DNA of 64,000 bases from Haloglomus salinum (GCF_024298825.1 NZ_CP101153.1:1984001-2048000); one strand, 5' to 3'; counted from the first letter of the stretch, positions 34,041 to 42,185 are shown. The notes: generated by a model not told the origin, from the sequence alone. Program-made: numbers and translations.

Positions 34041-35039
34041 CTACTCGCTCGCTTCCAGATACCCGTGGACACACTCCGGGCAGGCGTCGCCCCGCCGGAA
34101 CGACGACTCGGCGGGGATGGTGTGCCCACACTCCGGGCAGCGGTAGTGGCCCTCCGGGACCGTGAAGGAGGCGGTGGCTGCGGGCTCGGGCTCGATGTCG
34201 GGTGCCGGCTCGGCCGCCGTGTTGGGTGTCCCCCCCGCGTCACGGTCGTCGTCGAGAATCTCGGCCGATTCCGGCTTGTCGGCGTCGCTCGCATCCGTCT
34301 CGGGCTCGTCGGGCGCGTCGACCTCCTCGGCCTCGTCGTGGGTCAGCGGCTCCGGTTCCCAGGCCTCGCCGGCCTCGTCGCCCGGCCACTGACCGGGTGC
34401 GCGGTCGGACGCCGGCTCGTCGGTGAGTATCTCGGCGTCCTCGGTCACAGGGTCCGCTTCGTCGGCCGTCACGTCGGTCGCGTCGGCCGGTTCGGCGTCG
34501 AGGTCCACGTCTGCCGGGTCCGCCGGGTCCGATGCGTCGTCGGTCATCAACTCGACACCCTCGTCCTCGCCGGTGTCGGGTGCGACCGTCTCGGCCGCGC
34601 CGCCGGTGGCCGCCTCGACACCGCCGTCGTCGGCGTCGCCGGCCGACCCGCTCCGGTCGACGATGCTGCCGAAGCCGCCGGTGTCGGCGCTCTCGGTCGC
34701 GGCGCCGGTCGACGTCTCGCTGGCGGTGGTCGGTTCGCCGGTCCCGCTCGGCGCGTCGGTGCCGAGCTGGTCGGGTGACTCGAAGGCGTCGTTGTCCCCC
34801 GCGGCGGGTTCGTCGCCGGGGGTCCGGAGGGTCGTGTCGGTACTGACGCCGCCGTCGGCCGTGGCGCCCGCGGTGGAGACGACCTCCTTGTTGGTCGAGA
34901 CGACGCGCGTCGCGTCACACTCCGTGCAACGCTCGACGTCCTTCACGACGGTGACGACCTCGCTCCCCTTGGATTCGCGCTCTCGGACCATCTCGCGCTC
35001 GTCGTACGAGTGCCCGAAGAGCGAACACTTCAGCCCCAT
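34041..35039 (-). CDS. Haloarchaeal zinc-ribbon protein with long acidic linker (DUF7093-like)
   Basis: A 332-aa protein. The N-terminal ~60 residues (MGLKCSLFGHSYDEREM..., ERCTECDATRVVSTNKEV) form a small Cys-rich module. Residues ~65-285 are an acidic, Ala/Asp/Glu/Thr-rich stretch of low complexity, likely disordered. The C-terminal ~40 residues are a second zinc ribbon (YRCPECGHTIPAES...DACPECVHGYLEASE). The N-terminal module is a recognised haloarchaeal family (DUF7093, from memory). Function unknown; the architecture suggests a scaffold or nucleic-acid-binding protein. A TATA-like box sits 27 bp before its ATG. Confidence 0.78.
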   Translation of the reverse strand: MGLKCSLFGHSYDEREMVRERESKGSEVVTVVKDVERCTECDATRVVSTNKEVVSTAGATADGGVSTDTTLRTPGDEPAAGDNDAFESPDQLGTDAPSGTGEPTTASETSTGAATESADTGGFGSIVDRSGSAGDADDGGVEAATGGAAETVAPDTGEDEGVELMTDDASDPADPADVDLDAEPADATDVTADEADPVTEDAEILTDEPASDRAPGQWPGDEAGEAWEPEPLTHDEAEEVDAPDEPETDASDADKPESAEILDDDRDAGGTPNTAAEPAPDIEPEPAATASFTVPEGHYRCPECGHTIPAESSFRRGDACPECVHGYLEASE

Positions 35040-35062
35040 TGTGCGAACGTGGCCCCGACGCG

Positions 35063-35071
35063 AATTTAAAC
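35063..35071 (-). promoter_or_regulatory. TATA-like box, leaderless promoter of the zinc-ribbon gene
   Basis: AATTTAAAC is an AT island in GC-rich DNA, centred about 27 bp upstream of the minus-strand ATG at 35039. Confidence 0.6.
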
Positions 35072-35192
35072 GTACTGCAGGGTGTGACCCCCGACGTGCG
35101 GGCGTCAGTCACGCGTCAGACGCCGTGCCGCACCGCGGTTCTCGTCCGCGGCCGGGTCGGCAGGGCGGCTCCCCGCGACCCGCTCCGCGCGG

Positions 35193-35199
35193 ATTTATG
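35193..35199 (+). promoter_or_regulatory. TATA-like box of the DUF6432-like gene
   Basis: ATTTATG is centred about 28 bp before the ATG at 35224. With the box at 35063-35071 it makes this a divergent intergenic region with two leaderless promoters. Confidence 0.6.
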
Positions 35200-35223
35200 A
35201 CCGCCGGCGTGCTACAGTCGGGT

Positions 35224-35523
35224 ATGCAGGCGAAGCCCGAGTTCCGTGACCGGGACGAGGCCGAGGTCGCGGTGCTCGACGCGCTCGTCGACCGTCACGA
35301 GGACGGGATGACGGTGTTCGAGCTCCGGTCCGGGACGGAGCTGGACATCGACACCATCGAGGCGGCGCTCGGGGAGCTGAAGGGGGCCGGGCTCATCCGC
35401 GTCGAGGAGGAGGGGAGCCGGACGCGCATCTACCCCGACGAGCGGGTGGTGCCCGCCCCCGGCGAGGCCGAGGAGACCGACCCCTCGCTCGTCGACCGGC
35501 TCCTCGGCAGACTGCCGCTGTGA
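35224..35523 (+). CDS. DUF6432-like winged-helix protein
   Basis: A 99-aa small protein. Residues ~8-65 read as a winged helix (EVAVLDALVDRHEDGMTVFELRSGTELDIDTIEAALGELKGAGLIRVEEEGSRTRIYPDE, helices then a beta wing). The C-terminal PSLVDRLLGRLPL is a short amphipathic helix. It belongs to a small haloarchaeal family (DUF6432, from memory) and may be a DNA-binding regulator. It has a leaderless-type promoter and a divergent neighbour. Confidence 0.8.
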   Translation: MQAKPEFRDRDEAEVAVLDALVDRHEDGMTVFELRSGTELDIDTIEAALGELKGAGLIRVEEEGSRTRIYPDERVVPAPGEAEETDPSLVDRLLGRLPL

Positions 35524-35644
35524 GCCATCGTCGATGCCACTGCCGACCGTACGCGGTCGCGCAGGTGTCTGACGTACGGCTGACTGCTCGCGACACGTCC
35601 CTCTGCCGTCTTGCGGTTTCTACTTCCGACGTAGTCCGACAGGG

Positions 35645-35650
35645 TATTTA
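35645..35650 (+). promoter_or_regulatory. TATA-like box of the 47-aa zinc-ribbon gene
   Basis: TATTTA ends 25 bp before the ATG at 35675; spacing supports a leaderless transcript. Confidence 0.55.
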
Positions 35651-35674
35651 CTGCTCGCGCGTCTCGGAGGGGAT

Positions 35675-35818
35675 ATGATCGCACGCGTCGTTGCGGCGCT
35701 CCGGGGGAACCGCTCGGCCGGCTTCCACGAGTGCCGCCGCTGTGGCACGACCGTCGAGCCGTCGGCCTCCGGCTGCCCGGCCTGTGAGTCGACCGATATC
35801 GCTCGGTACGACCTCTGA
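35675..35818 (+). CDS. Small zinc-ribbon protein, 47 aa
   Basis: A 47-residue ORF (MIARVVAALRGN...ARYDL). Two C-x2-C knuckles, CRRCG and CPAC, are separated by 13 residues, the pattern of a zinc ribbon as in many small haloarchaeal zinc-finger proteins. It has a TATA-like box at 27 bp and a GGAGG a few bases before the ATG. Such micro-proteins act in regulation or biofilm control in haloarchaea; this one's role is unknown. Confidence 0.72.
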   Translation: MIARVVAALRGNRSAGFHECRRCGTTVEPSASGCPACESTDIARYDL

Positions 35819-35915
35819 GGCCGTCTTCCGGCTGTCTTCTCGTCCGTTCTGTCTCGCCAGCGACGGCCGGGTCCATGGCGTCGGAGTTATCCCCCGACGC
35901 CCGCAATCGGCGGGT

Positions 35916-37010
35916 ATGACTGTCGTCGCGGAGGAACACGAGGCACACGGGGCGACCTTCCGCGAGCTCGCGGACGGCCGTCGTGCCGTGGAGGCGTATC
36001 ACCGGCCCGAGCGAACGGCCACCGCCGTCCGGAACGGGGTCGGCGTCATCGAGATGGGCTACGGCGTCGTCGCCGTCACCGGGGAGGACCGCCACGAGTT
36101 CGTCGACGACGCGGTGTCGAACAGGGTCCCGGCCGCGGACGGCGAGGGCTGCTACGCGCTGTTGCTCGACCCACAGGGCGCCATCACGACGGACATGTAC
36201 GTCTACAACGCCGGCGAGCAACTGCTGGTGTTCACGCCGCCGGCCCGCGCCGCGCCGCTGGTCGAGGACTGGTCGGAGAAGGTCTTCATCCAGGACGTCG
36301 AGGTGCGTGACGCCTCGTCCGATTTCGGCGTCTTCGGTGTCCACGGCCCCACCTCGACGGAGAAGGTCGCCTCCGTCCTCCACGGTGGGTCCGGGTCGCC
36401 GGACCCGCGCCTCTCCTTCGTCCGCGGGTCGCTGGGTGACGCCGGCGTCACCGTCGTCCGGACGGATGCCCCGCTCGGCGAGGAGGGGTACGAGGTCGTC
36501 TGCGCCGCAGACGCGGCGAACGAGGTGTTCAACACGCTCCTCACGCGGGGGCTGAACGCCGTCCCGTTCGGCTATCAGGTCTACGAGACGCTCGCGCTGG
36601 AGGCCGGAACGCCGCTGTTCGACACGGAGTTGGAGGGGCGCATCCCGAACGTCGCCGGCGTCAGGAACGCGCTCGACTTCGAGAAGGGCTGCTACGTCGG
36701 CCAGGAGGTCGTCTCGAAGGTGGAGAACCAGGGCCGGCCGTCCCAGTGGCTGGTCGGCCTGCTGCCCGAGGCGCTTCCGACGGCGGGTGCGGCCGTCTTC
36801 GACGGCGACAGCGCGGCCGGCGAGGTCACGCGCGCCGTCGAGTCACCGACGCTCGACCAGCCGGCGGCGATGGCCTACGTCGACTTCGGGCTGGCGTCGG
36901 ACGACGTGACGGTCCGTGTCGACGGCGACGAGGTTCCGGCCGAGGTGGTGGAGCTGCCGCTCTACGAGGGCTCGGACCGGTCGGCGCGGGTTCCGGAGTA
37001 CGTGAGTTAA
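35916..37010 (+). CDS. ygfZ: YgfZ/GcvT-family folate-binding protein
   Basis: A 364-aa protein of the aminomethyltransferase-like fold. The YgfZ signature is EKGCYVGQE with Cys259, and the GcvT-like DPQGAITTDMYVY and GVHGPTS blocks precede it. YgfZ proteins support assembly or repair of some iron-sulfur enzymes using tetrahydrofolate, and lack the glycine-cleavage role; the KGCYxGQE motif separates this from GcvT. The ATG at 35916 is chosen; the frame is open 225 bp upstream but overlaps the zinc-ribbon gene. Confidence 0.88.
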   Translation: MTVVAEEHEAHGATFRELADGRRAVEAYHRPERTATAVRNGVGVIEMGYGVVAVTGEDRHEFVDDAVSNRVPAADGEGCYALLLDPQGAITTDMYVYNAGEQLLVFTPPARAAPLVEDWSEKVFIQDVEVRDASSDFGVFGVHGPTSTEKVASVLHGGSGSPDPRLSFVRGSLGDAGVTVVRTDAPLGEEGYEVVCAADAANEVFNTLLTRGLNAVPFGYQVYETLALEAGTPLFDTELEGRIPNVAGVRNALDFEKGCYVGQEVVSKVENQGRPSQWLVGLLPEALPTAGAAVFDGDSAAGEVTRAVESPTLDQPAAMAYVDFGLASDDVTVRVDGDEVPAEVVELPLYEGSDRSARVPEYVS

Positions 37011-37107
37011 AATCTGGCTCTAACGACCATTTCTCAATTAACTGGCGACTTTTCCGAAAATATGTCAATTCTACGTTTTAGTGTGGCTGACAACCGATTC
37101 CTACACC

Positions 37108-37129
37108 TGTAGAAAGCCCCCGCCCGCTC
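37108..37129 (+). repeat. Module copy 1: TGTAGAAAGCCCCCGCCCGCTC
   Basis: A 22-bp sequence with core AGAAAGCCCCCG. It recurs identically at 37164-37185 (56 bp later) and, in altered form (GTTGAAAGCCCCCG), at 26.1 kb and inverted at 38.5-38.7 kb. Confidence 0.8.
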
Positions 37130-37163
37130 TCCCTGGGACCGCGGTGACAACCGCGATGAACCG

Positions 37164-37185
37164 TGTAGAAAGCCCCCGCCCGCTC
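37164..37185 (+). repeat. Module copy 2, identical to copy 1
   Basis: Identical 22-bp copy of the module at 37108-37129. It lies 11 bp before the 16-bp array begins. Confidence 0.8.
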
Positions 37186-37196
37186 GACCATCCGGG

Positions 37197-38108
37197 ACTC
37201 GCTGCGCTCCTCACTCGCTGCGCTCCTCACTCGCTTCGCTCCTCACTCGCTGCGCTCCTCACTCGCTTCGCTCCTCACTCGCTGCGCTCCTCACTCGCTT
37301 CGCTCCTCACTCGCTGCGCTCCTCACTCGCTTCGCTCCTCACTCGCTGCGCTCCTCACTCGCTTCGCTCCTCACTCGCTGCGCTCCTCACTCGCTTCGCT
37401 CCTCACTCGCTGCGCTCCTCACTCGCTTCGCTCCTCACTCGCTGCGCTCCTCACTCGCTTCGCTCCTCACTCGCTGCGCTCCTCACTCGCTTCGCTCCTC
37501 ACTCGCGCTGCGCTCCTCACTCGCTTCGCTCCTCACTCGCTGCGCTCCTCACTCGCTTCGCTCCTCACTCGCTGCGCTCCTCACTCGCTTCGCTCCTCAC
37601 TCGCTGCGCTCCTCACTCGCTTCGCTCCTCACTCGCTGCGCTCCTCACGCCCTCCTCACTCGCTGCGCTCCTCACTCGCTGCGCTCCTCACTCGCTTCGC
37701 TCCTCACTCGCTGCGCGCTCCTCACTCGCTTCGCTCCTCACTGCCTCGCTTCGCTCCTCACTCGCTGCGCTCCTCACTCGCTTCGCTCCTCACTCGCTGC
37801 GCTCCTCACTCGCTTCGCTCCTCACTCGCTGCGCTCCTCACTCGCTTCGCTCCTCACTCGCTGCGCTCCTCACTCGCTTCGCTCCTCACTCGCTGCGCTC
37901 CTCACTCGCTTCGCTCCTCACTCGCTGCGCTCCTCACTCGCTTCGCTCCTCACTCGCTGCGCTCCTCACTCGCTTCGCTCCTCACTCGCTGCGCTCCTCA
38001 CTCGCTTCGCTCCTCACTCGCTGCGCTCCTCACTCGCTTCGCTCCTCACTCGCTGCGCTCCTCACTCGCTTCGCTCCTCACTCGCTGCGCTCCTCACTCG
38101 CTTCGCTC
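37197..38108. repeat. Tandem array of ~57 alternating 16-bp units
   Basis: About 912 bp made of CTCACTCGCTGCGCTC and CTCACTCGCTTCGCTC, two 16-bp units that differ at one base and alternate almost perfectly (32-bp higher-order period). Irregularities are seen at 37501-37510 (two extra bases), 37641-37660 (shortened unit), 37711-37720 and 37737-37745. Two G-type units stand in a row at the start and after 37655. Pyrimidines make up 12-13 of each 16 bases on the plus strand. All frames are open over long stretches because the unit has few stop codons; no protein is supported. Confidence 0.95.
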
Positions 38109-38131
38109 GTTGCGGTGCTTGCTTCGTCCGG

Positions 38132-38167
38132 GATGGGTCGAGCGAGCGGCCCCTTTCAGTCCTGCCC
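38132..38167 (+). repeat. Inverted repeat arm, CCCCTTTCAGTCC core
   Basis: The 36-bp stretch pairs with the reverse complement of 38435-38470 at 31 of 36 positions. The arms are ~268 bp apart, bracketing a GC-rich stretch without a recognised gene. Confidence 0.75.
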
Positions 38168-38434
38168 TGTTGCTTGTTGGGCCGAGCGTTCGCACGTGGT
38201 GGTTCCAGCAGGCCGCAGGGGCCCCAAACCTCCCCGCGCCGTCGCCGTGAGGCTTCGACACGCTCGCTCGCGCTCGCGGTCTCGGTCGATGAGGCGACGG
38301 CGCGCTTCCTGTCGGCGGAACCGGCCGGCCGACCAACCGCTCCCCGGCCGGGAGCGCGTGCCGAGGCCCTTGTGGCCGAGTGCCGCGCGACTCGGGGAAG
38401 GGCAGGGACGCCGCTCCGCCGAACAGACAACGAT

Positions 38435-38470
38435 GGGTGGGACTGAAAGGGGCCGGCCGCTCGACCCGTC
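38435..38470 (-). repeat. Inverted repeat arm, GGACTGAAAGGGG core
   Basis: The second arm of the pair with 38132-38167. The ACTGAAAGGGGC block is shared and intervening differences are five substitutions. Confidence 0.75.
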
Positions 38471-38535
38471 CCCGGCGAAGTAAGGACCGCAGGGCACCTC
38501 TGGCGCCCGAGGACCGCAGCGAGCCGCGGACGGTC

Positions 38536-38742
38536 GAGCGGTCGGGGGCTTTCAACACCTGGTGATTGCTGTTGTCGCAGTTGTGATTGACCGAGCGGTC
38601 GGGGGCTTTCAACACCTGGTGATTGCTGTTGTCGCAGTTGTGATTGACCGAGCGGTCGGGGGCGTTCAACACCTGGTGATTGCTGTTATCGCAGTTGTAA
38701 TTGACCGAGCGGTCGGGGGCGTTCAACACCTGGTGGCAGTCG
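38536..38742. repeat. 57-bp direct tandem repeat, 3 full copies plus a partial one
   Basis: Units begin at 38536, 38593, 38650 and 38707. Each starts GAGCGGTCGGGGGC and contains GGGGGCTTTCAACACC (or GGGGGCGTTCAACACC), the inverse complement of the GAAAGCCCCCG module. Copies differ at only a few positions, and the last is truncated by about 16 bp. The period is a multiple of three, so a frame stays open on the minus strand, but the encoded sequence is a low-value repeat. Confidence 0.92.
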
Positions 38743-38809
38743 TTGAGACTATCGTCGCCTCCTGCTAGCCACCGATACCGTCAAGCCCCGTCCCCCTTAC
38801 CCACGACGT

Positions 38810-38986
38810 ATGCGCGACGAGGCGGCAATCCGCGATCGGATCGCCGAACTTGAGGCCGAGTACGACAGCCACGACCCGCCGTCCTCGGCGCTGGAGGACG
38901 AGGCCGAGGTGGCCATCCTCCGGGCCATCGAGGAACTGGAGTGGGTGCTCGAGGAGCACGACGCGGAGGGCGGGTTCACGACCTGA
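38810..38986 (+). CDS. Small acidic coiled-coil protein, 58 aa
   Basis: A 58-aa ORF with an ATG after an AT-poor leader: MRDEAAIRDRIAELEAEYDSHD, then a proline break and ALEDEAEVAILRAIEELEWVLEEHD. Heptad-like leucine/isoleucine spacing suggests a helical hairpin that may oligomerise. Codon bias is haloarchaeal. It sits between the repeat island and TFB. No family recognised. Confidence 0.65.
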   Translation: MRDEAAIRDRIAELEAEYDSHDPPSSALEDEAEVAILRAIEELEWVLEEHDAEGGFTT

Positions 38987-39026
38987 CGCGCCGGCCGGGT
39001 GGTGGGTCCGGACGACTCCTGGCTCG

Positions 39027-40034
39027 TCAGGCGCCGGCGGTCTCGGCCGCCGAGTCGGGGCCCATGACTCCCGCGGCCTCCAGCAGGTCCTTGTACCGGT
39101 TGCGGATGGTGACTTCGGAGATATCGGCCACGTCGCCGACCTCGCTCTGGGTGAGCCCCTCGCTCGTGAGGAGCGAGCCGGCGTACAGCGCGGCCGCCGC
39201 GATGCCAACGGGTGACTTGCCCGAGAGGAGCTGTTCCTCGCTGGCGGTCTCGATGAGTTCGACGGCCTTGCGCTCGGTGGCGTCGCCGGCATCGAGCTCG
39301 CTCGCGAACCGGGGCAGGTACTCCGTCGGGTCCGCCGGCTCGATGGCGAGGTTCAGCTCCTTGACGATGTAGCGGTAGGCGCGTTTGAACTCCTCCTTGT
39401 CGACGCGGCAGACCCGCGCGACCTCGTCGAGGCTCCGCGGGACGTTCGCCTGCCGCGCGGCGGCGTAGACGGCCGCGGTCGCGATGCCCTCGATGGAGCG
39501 GCCGGGGAGCAGGTTCTCGTCGAGCGCGCGGCGGTAGATGACCGAGGCGGTCTCGCGGACGTTGTCCGGGAGGCCCAGGGCGCTAGCCATCCGGTCGATT
39601 TCCCCGAGGGCCTGCTTGAGGTTGCGCTCCTTGGAGTCGCGGGTGCGGAACCGCTCGTTCCAGGTGCGGAGGCGCTGCATCTTCTGGCGCTGCTTGCTGG
39701 ACAGGCTGTTGCCGTAGGCGTCCTTGTCCTGCCAGCCGATGTTGGTCGAGAGCCCCTTGTCGTGCATCATGTTGGTCGTCGGGGCGCCGACGCGGCTCTT
39801 CTCGTCTTTCTCCTGGGCGTCGAACGCGCGCCACTCGGGGCCGCGGTCGATGCTATCCTCCTCGACGACGAGCCCACAGTCCTCGCAGACGGTCTCGCCG
39901 TGCTCCGTGTCGACGCTCAGGCTCCCGCCGCACTCCGGGCAGACGAGCGTCGCCTGTGTCTCCTCGTCCTCGACTGCCGGCTGTGTCTCCTCGGACGACC
40001 GCTCGGCACGCTGGGTGAGTCGAGTGTCGGACAT
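39027..40034 (-). CDS. tfb: Transcription initiation factor IIB (TFB)
   Basis: A 335-aa archaeal TFB. The zinc ribbon has Cys32, Cys35, Cys50, Cys53 (CPECGGS...CEDCG). The B-reader/linker follows (DRGPEWRAFDAQEKDEKSRVGAPTTNMMHDKGL), then two cyclin folds (IDRMASALGLPDNVRETASVIYRRAL and the second from PRFASELDAGD). The second fold ends with the BRE-binding helix-turn-helix (SEVGDVADISEVTIRNRYKDLL). TFB recruits RNA polymerase to TATA/BRE promoters with TBP; haloarchaea have several TFBs. The minus-strand upstream region has an AATAAAC box near 40178. Confidence 0.96.
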   Translation of the reverse strand: MSDTRLTQRAERSSEETQPAVEDEETQATLVCPECGGSLSVDTEHGETVCEDCGLVVEEDSIDRGPEWRAFDAQEKDEKSRVGAPTTNMMHDKGLSTNIGWQDKDAYGNSLSSKQRQKMQRLRTWNERFRTRDSKERNLKQALGEIDRMASALGLPDNVRETASVIYRRALDENLLPGRSIEGIATAAVYAAARQANVPRSLDEVARVCRVDKEEFKRAYRYIVKELNLAIEPADPTEYLPRFASELDAGDATERKAVELIETASEEQLLSGKSPVGIAAAALYAGSLLTSEGLTQSEVGDVADISEVTIRNRYKDLLEAAGVMGPDSAAETAGA

Positions 40035-40285
40035 GGATTCGTGGTGGTGGTGGCGTCGCGGGTCGGTCCGGCTGGCGGTGCCCGTTGCCGGTTCGACGCC
40101 GGTCGGCACGGGCCGCCGTTCGTACGCGAACGTAGGACCGTCCGCTCCCTCAGCGCTGTGCCGAACAGTTTGGCGTTTATTATGCCCACCCGTGGATGGG
40201 CCCCTGCACGGTATCCCCGCCCTGCTCGTCGGTGTGTGTCTCCGTCCCACGGTTTATTTCGCTGGGGCTCGTAGCCCCTCGTGTC

Positions 40286-40591
40286 ATGTACGACCCGCAG
40301 GTCTACGGCCTGCTCGGGGCCGTCCTGCTGCTGCACCTCGGGACGCTCGTGTACGTCTACATCCGGCGGAACGGGGACGAGGGCTCGCCAGCCCCGGACC
40401 GGGACGGCGAGACCGTCGACCGGGGCACCGAGACCGCGGTCGACGCCGGCACGGAGGCCGACGAGACGGTGGTCTGTACGGAGTGTGGTGTCCGGAACGC
40501 GGCTGACTACCGCTTCTGCCGGGCCTGTGTCGCGGACCTCTCGGGAACGCCGGCCCAGGGTGGGAGCGAGGCGTTCTCGAACGCCGCCTGA
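40286..40591 (+). CDS. Small membrane protein with zinc ribbon
   Basis: A 101-aa protein. One N-terminal helix (VYGLLGAVLLLHLGTLVYVYI) anchors it; a charged linker follows, then a zinc ribbon VCTECGVRNAADYRFCRACVADL (four cysteines in two C-x2-C pairs). The ribbon resembles the double-zinc-ribbon type of DUF7577, from memory. The topology puts the ribbon probably in the cytoplasm. Function unknown. TTTATTT at 40253-40259 is a TATA-like box 30 bp upstream. Confidence 0.78.
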   Translation: MYDPQVYGLLGAVLLLHLGTLVYVYIRRNGDEGSPAPDRDGETVDRGTETAVDAGTEADETVVCTECGVRNAADYRFCRACVADLSGTPAQGGSEAFSNAA

Positions 40592-40841
40592 CCGTCCGTC
40601 CACATTGCCGGTGGACCGCAGCCAGCCGTCCGCCACGCGTGGCACCGGCCCGGTGTTTCCCGCCCACCTGCCCATTCGCCGAGTCATCTATCCACGTCCG
40701 TACGCTATGTGGTGGGTTCGAGTTCCGATTCTCGACTTTATATCTGCATATTGTTCTATCTGTTTCGGTGCTGTGGGTATACGTTCTTGATATTCAGTTC
40801 CAGCGGAACGCTTACGTGCGAGAGGCGACGACATCTCTGTG

Positions 40842-41213
40842 ATGAGTGACCGGTCTCGAACGCGGACGTTCTTCGATGCTCTCACGTTCCCGGTGCGGCT
40901 GTTGAGCGCCGGGCTCGCCGAGGACGAGAACGCCCGCGTCCGTGTCGAGCAGGACGCGTACGTGCTCGAACTCGACCTGCCGGGATACGACACCGAGGCC
41001 TTCGATGTGTCGTGGGACGACGGCTATCTCTCGGTGACTGCGGGCACTGACGACCGCTCGTACGAGAACGAGTTCCACTTCCCCTCGGTCGTCCGCGCGG
41101 CCGACATCCGTGCGACCTACGACGCCGACGAGGGCCGACTGACCGTCACCCTGCCCGTCTACGGGCGCCGCCCGCCCGGTGGCGCCACCGCCGAGCAGGG
41201 GGCGGCCGACTGA
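40842..41213 (+). CDS. Hsp20/alpha-crystallin small heat-shock protein
   Basis: A 123-aa protein with an alpha-crystallin domain: VEQDAYVLELDLPGYDTEAFDVSWDDGYLSV, FHFPSVVRAADIRATYDADEGRLTVTLPV. The L-x-V/L-x-x-P-like closing element is LTVTLPV. It has a short N-terminus and low-complexity tail, shorter than average for the family. It would hold unfolding proteins and form oligomers. The upstream 250 bp is AT-rich with TTTATAT at 40737-40743. A GTG one codon before the ATG is an alternative start. Confidence 0.88.
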   Translation: MSDRSRTRTFFDALTFPVRLLSAGLAEDENARVRVEQDAYVLELDLPGYDTEAFDVSWDDGYLSVTAGTDDRSYENEFHFPSVVRAADIRATYDADEGRLTVTLPVYGRRPPGGATAEQGAAD

Positions 41214-41285
41214 ACCACCGCCCCGCCGTCAGCCGTTCGTCCGGCACGGGGTTTCGCGCGCGTGCCGTCGCCCGTCGCCCACCGT

Positions 41286-42185
41286 TCAGCGTGGCTTCGG
41301 GACGTAGTCGGGGCCGACACGGAGGTCGAGCGCCTGCGGGCGGGCATACATCGTGACGTGGTCGTGCTCGGCGATCTCCCCGTCCCGCGAGAAGGTGATG
41401 GCCTCGTCGCTGGTCACCGTGACCTGTGCCGCCTGGAAGTGGTGGACCGAGTCGGTTCCCTCGCCGAGCAGCCGGTGGATGACCGCCTCGACCGCGAGGT
41501 TCCCCGCGGGGACGTCCTCGATGACCGCCACGTCGAACAGCCCGTCCTCCATGTCGGCCTGCCCCCCCTGCTCGACGAACCGGCGGGCGTTCCCGACGAG
41601 GACGGTCACTGCCGAGCCCTCCCAGCTGTCGCTCTTGCCGCCGCCGTGGAGGTCCAGACGGAGGTCGACCCCCTCGAACTCGACGGCCTGCTGGAGCCCG
41701 CTGACGACGAACGCCAGCGTGCCGAGGCGCTGCTTCAGCTCGCCCGAGGCCGAGGTACTGGCGTCGGCCGGGAAGCCGGCGATACAGGAGACGACGAACG
41801 GTTTCCCGTCGGCGAGTCCCACGTCGACCGACCGGACCTCGCCCTTGTCGGTGAGCTGGAGCCCGTGTTCGATGCTCCGGATGCCGACGGCGTTCGCCAG
41901 CAGGTTCGCCGTCCCCGCCGGGATGACGTTCAGCGTCACCTCGCCCAGGTGGTCGGCCTGTTCCAGTCCCCGGAGCACCTCGTTGATGGTCCCGTCGCCC
42001 CCGCAGACGGCGATCTCGCTGACGCCCTCCTCGCCAGCCTCCCGCCCCAGCGTCACTCCGTCACCCTCACCCTCCGTCTCCCACACCGCGAACCCCTTCC
42101 CGCGGGCCTTCTGACGCACGATCTCGGCGTGGTCGCCGGTCCCGCTGACGGGGTTCATGATGAGGGTGCGCGACCCGACCTGCAT
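41286..42185 (-). CDS. Diacylglycerol/lipid kinase-family protein (YegS-like)
   Basis: A 299-aa protein of the DAGK-catalytic superfamily. The ATP loop is VCGGDGTINEVLRGLE (Gly62-Thr66), and the RTLIMNPVSGTG start and NVIPAGTANLLANAVGI block are conserved family motifs. It most likely phosphorylates a lipid or sphingoid base; archaeal members may act in archaeol phospholipid metabolism. No membrane helices. It is followed 77 bp downstream, in the same direction, by nothing but lies after the epimerase in transcription order. Confidence 0.88.
   Translation of the reverse strand: MQVGSRTLIMNPVSGTGDHAEIVRQKARGKGFAVWETEGEGDGVTLGREAGEEGVSEIAVCGGDGTINEVLRGLEQADHLGEVTLNVIPAGTANLLANAVGIRSIEHGLQLTDKGEVRSVDVGLADGKPFVVSCIAGFPADASTSASGELKQRLGTLAFVVSGLQQAVEFEGVDLRLDLHGGGKSDSWEGSAVTVLVGNARRFVEQGGQADMEDGLFDVAVIEDVPAGNLAVEAVIHRLLGEGTDSVHHFQAAQVTVTSDEAITFSRDGEIAEHDHVTMYARPQALDLRVGPDYVPKPR

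Noticed and set aside
37081-38250. A 389-aa plus-strand frame through the 16-bp array (repeating LTRFAPHSLRSSLAAL)
   Set aside because: It is open only because the repeat lacks stop codons; composition is unlike any haloarchaeal protein (basic, Leu/Arg/Ser-rich) and no start signal is seen.
38094-38729. A minus-strand frame across the 57-bp repeat (NAPDRSVNHNCDNSNHQVL units)
   Set aside because: The period is a multiple of three, so the frame stays open by chance; the rest of the frame is Arg/Pro-rich noise typical of antisense GC-rich DNA.
38536-38742. CRISPR array
   Set aside because: The intervening blocks are nearly identical between units, copies are too few, and no cas gene is near; it is a plain tandem repeat.
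40709-40725. tRNA T-arm-like GGTTCGAGTTCC
   Set aside because: No acceptor or anticodon stems can be formed with the flanking bases, and no CCA-like end or D-loop is present.
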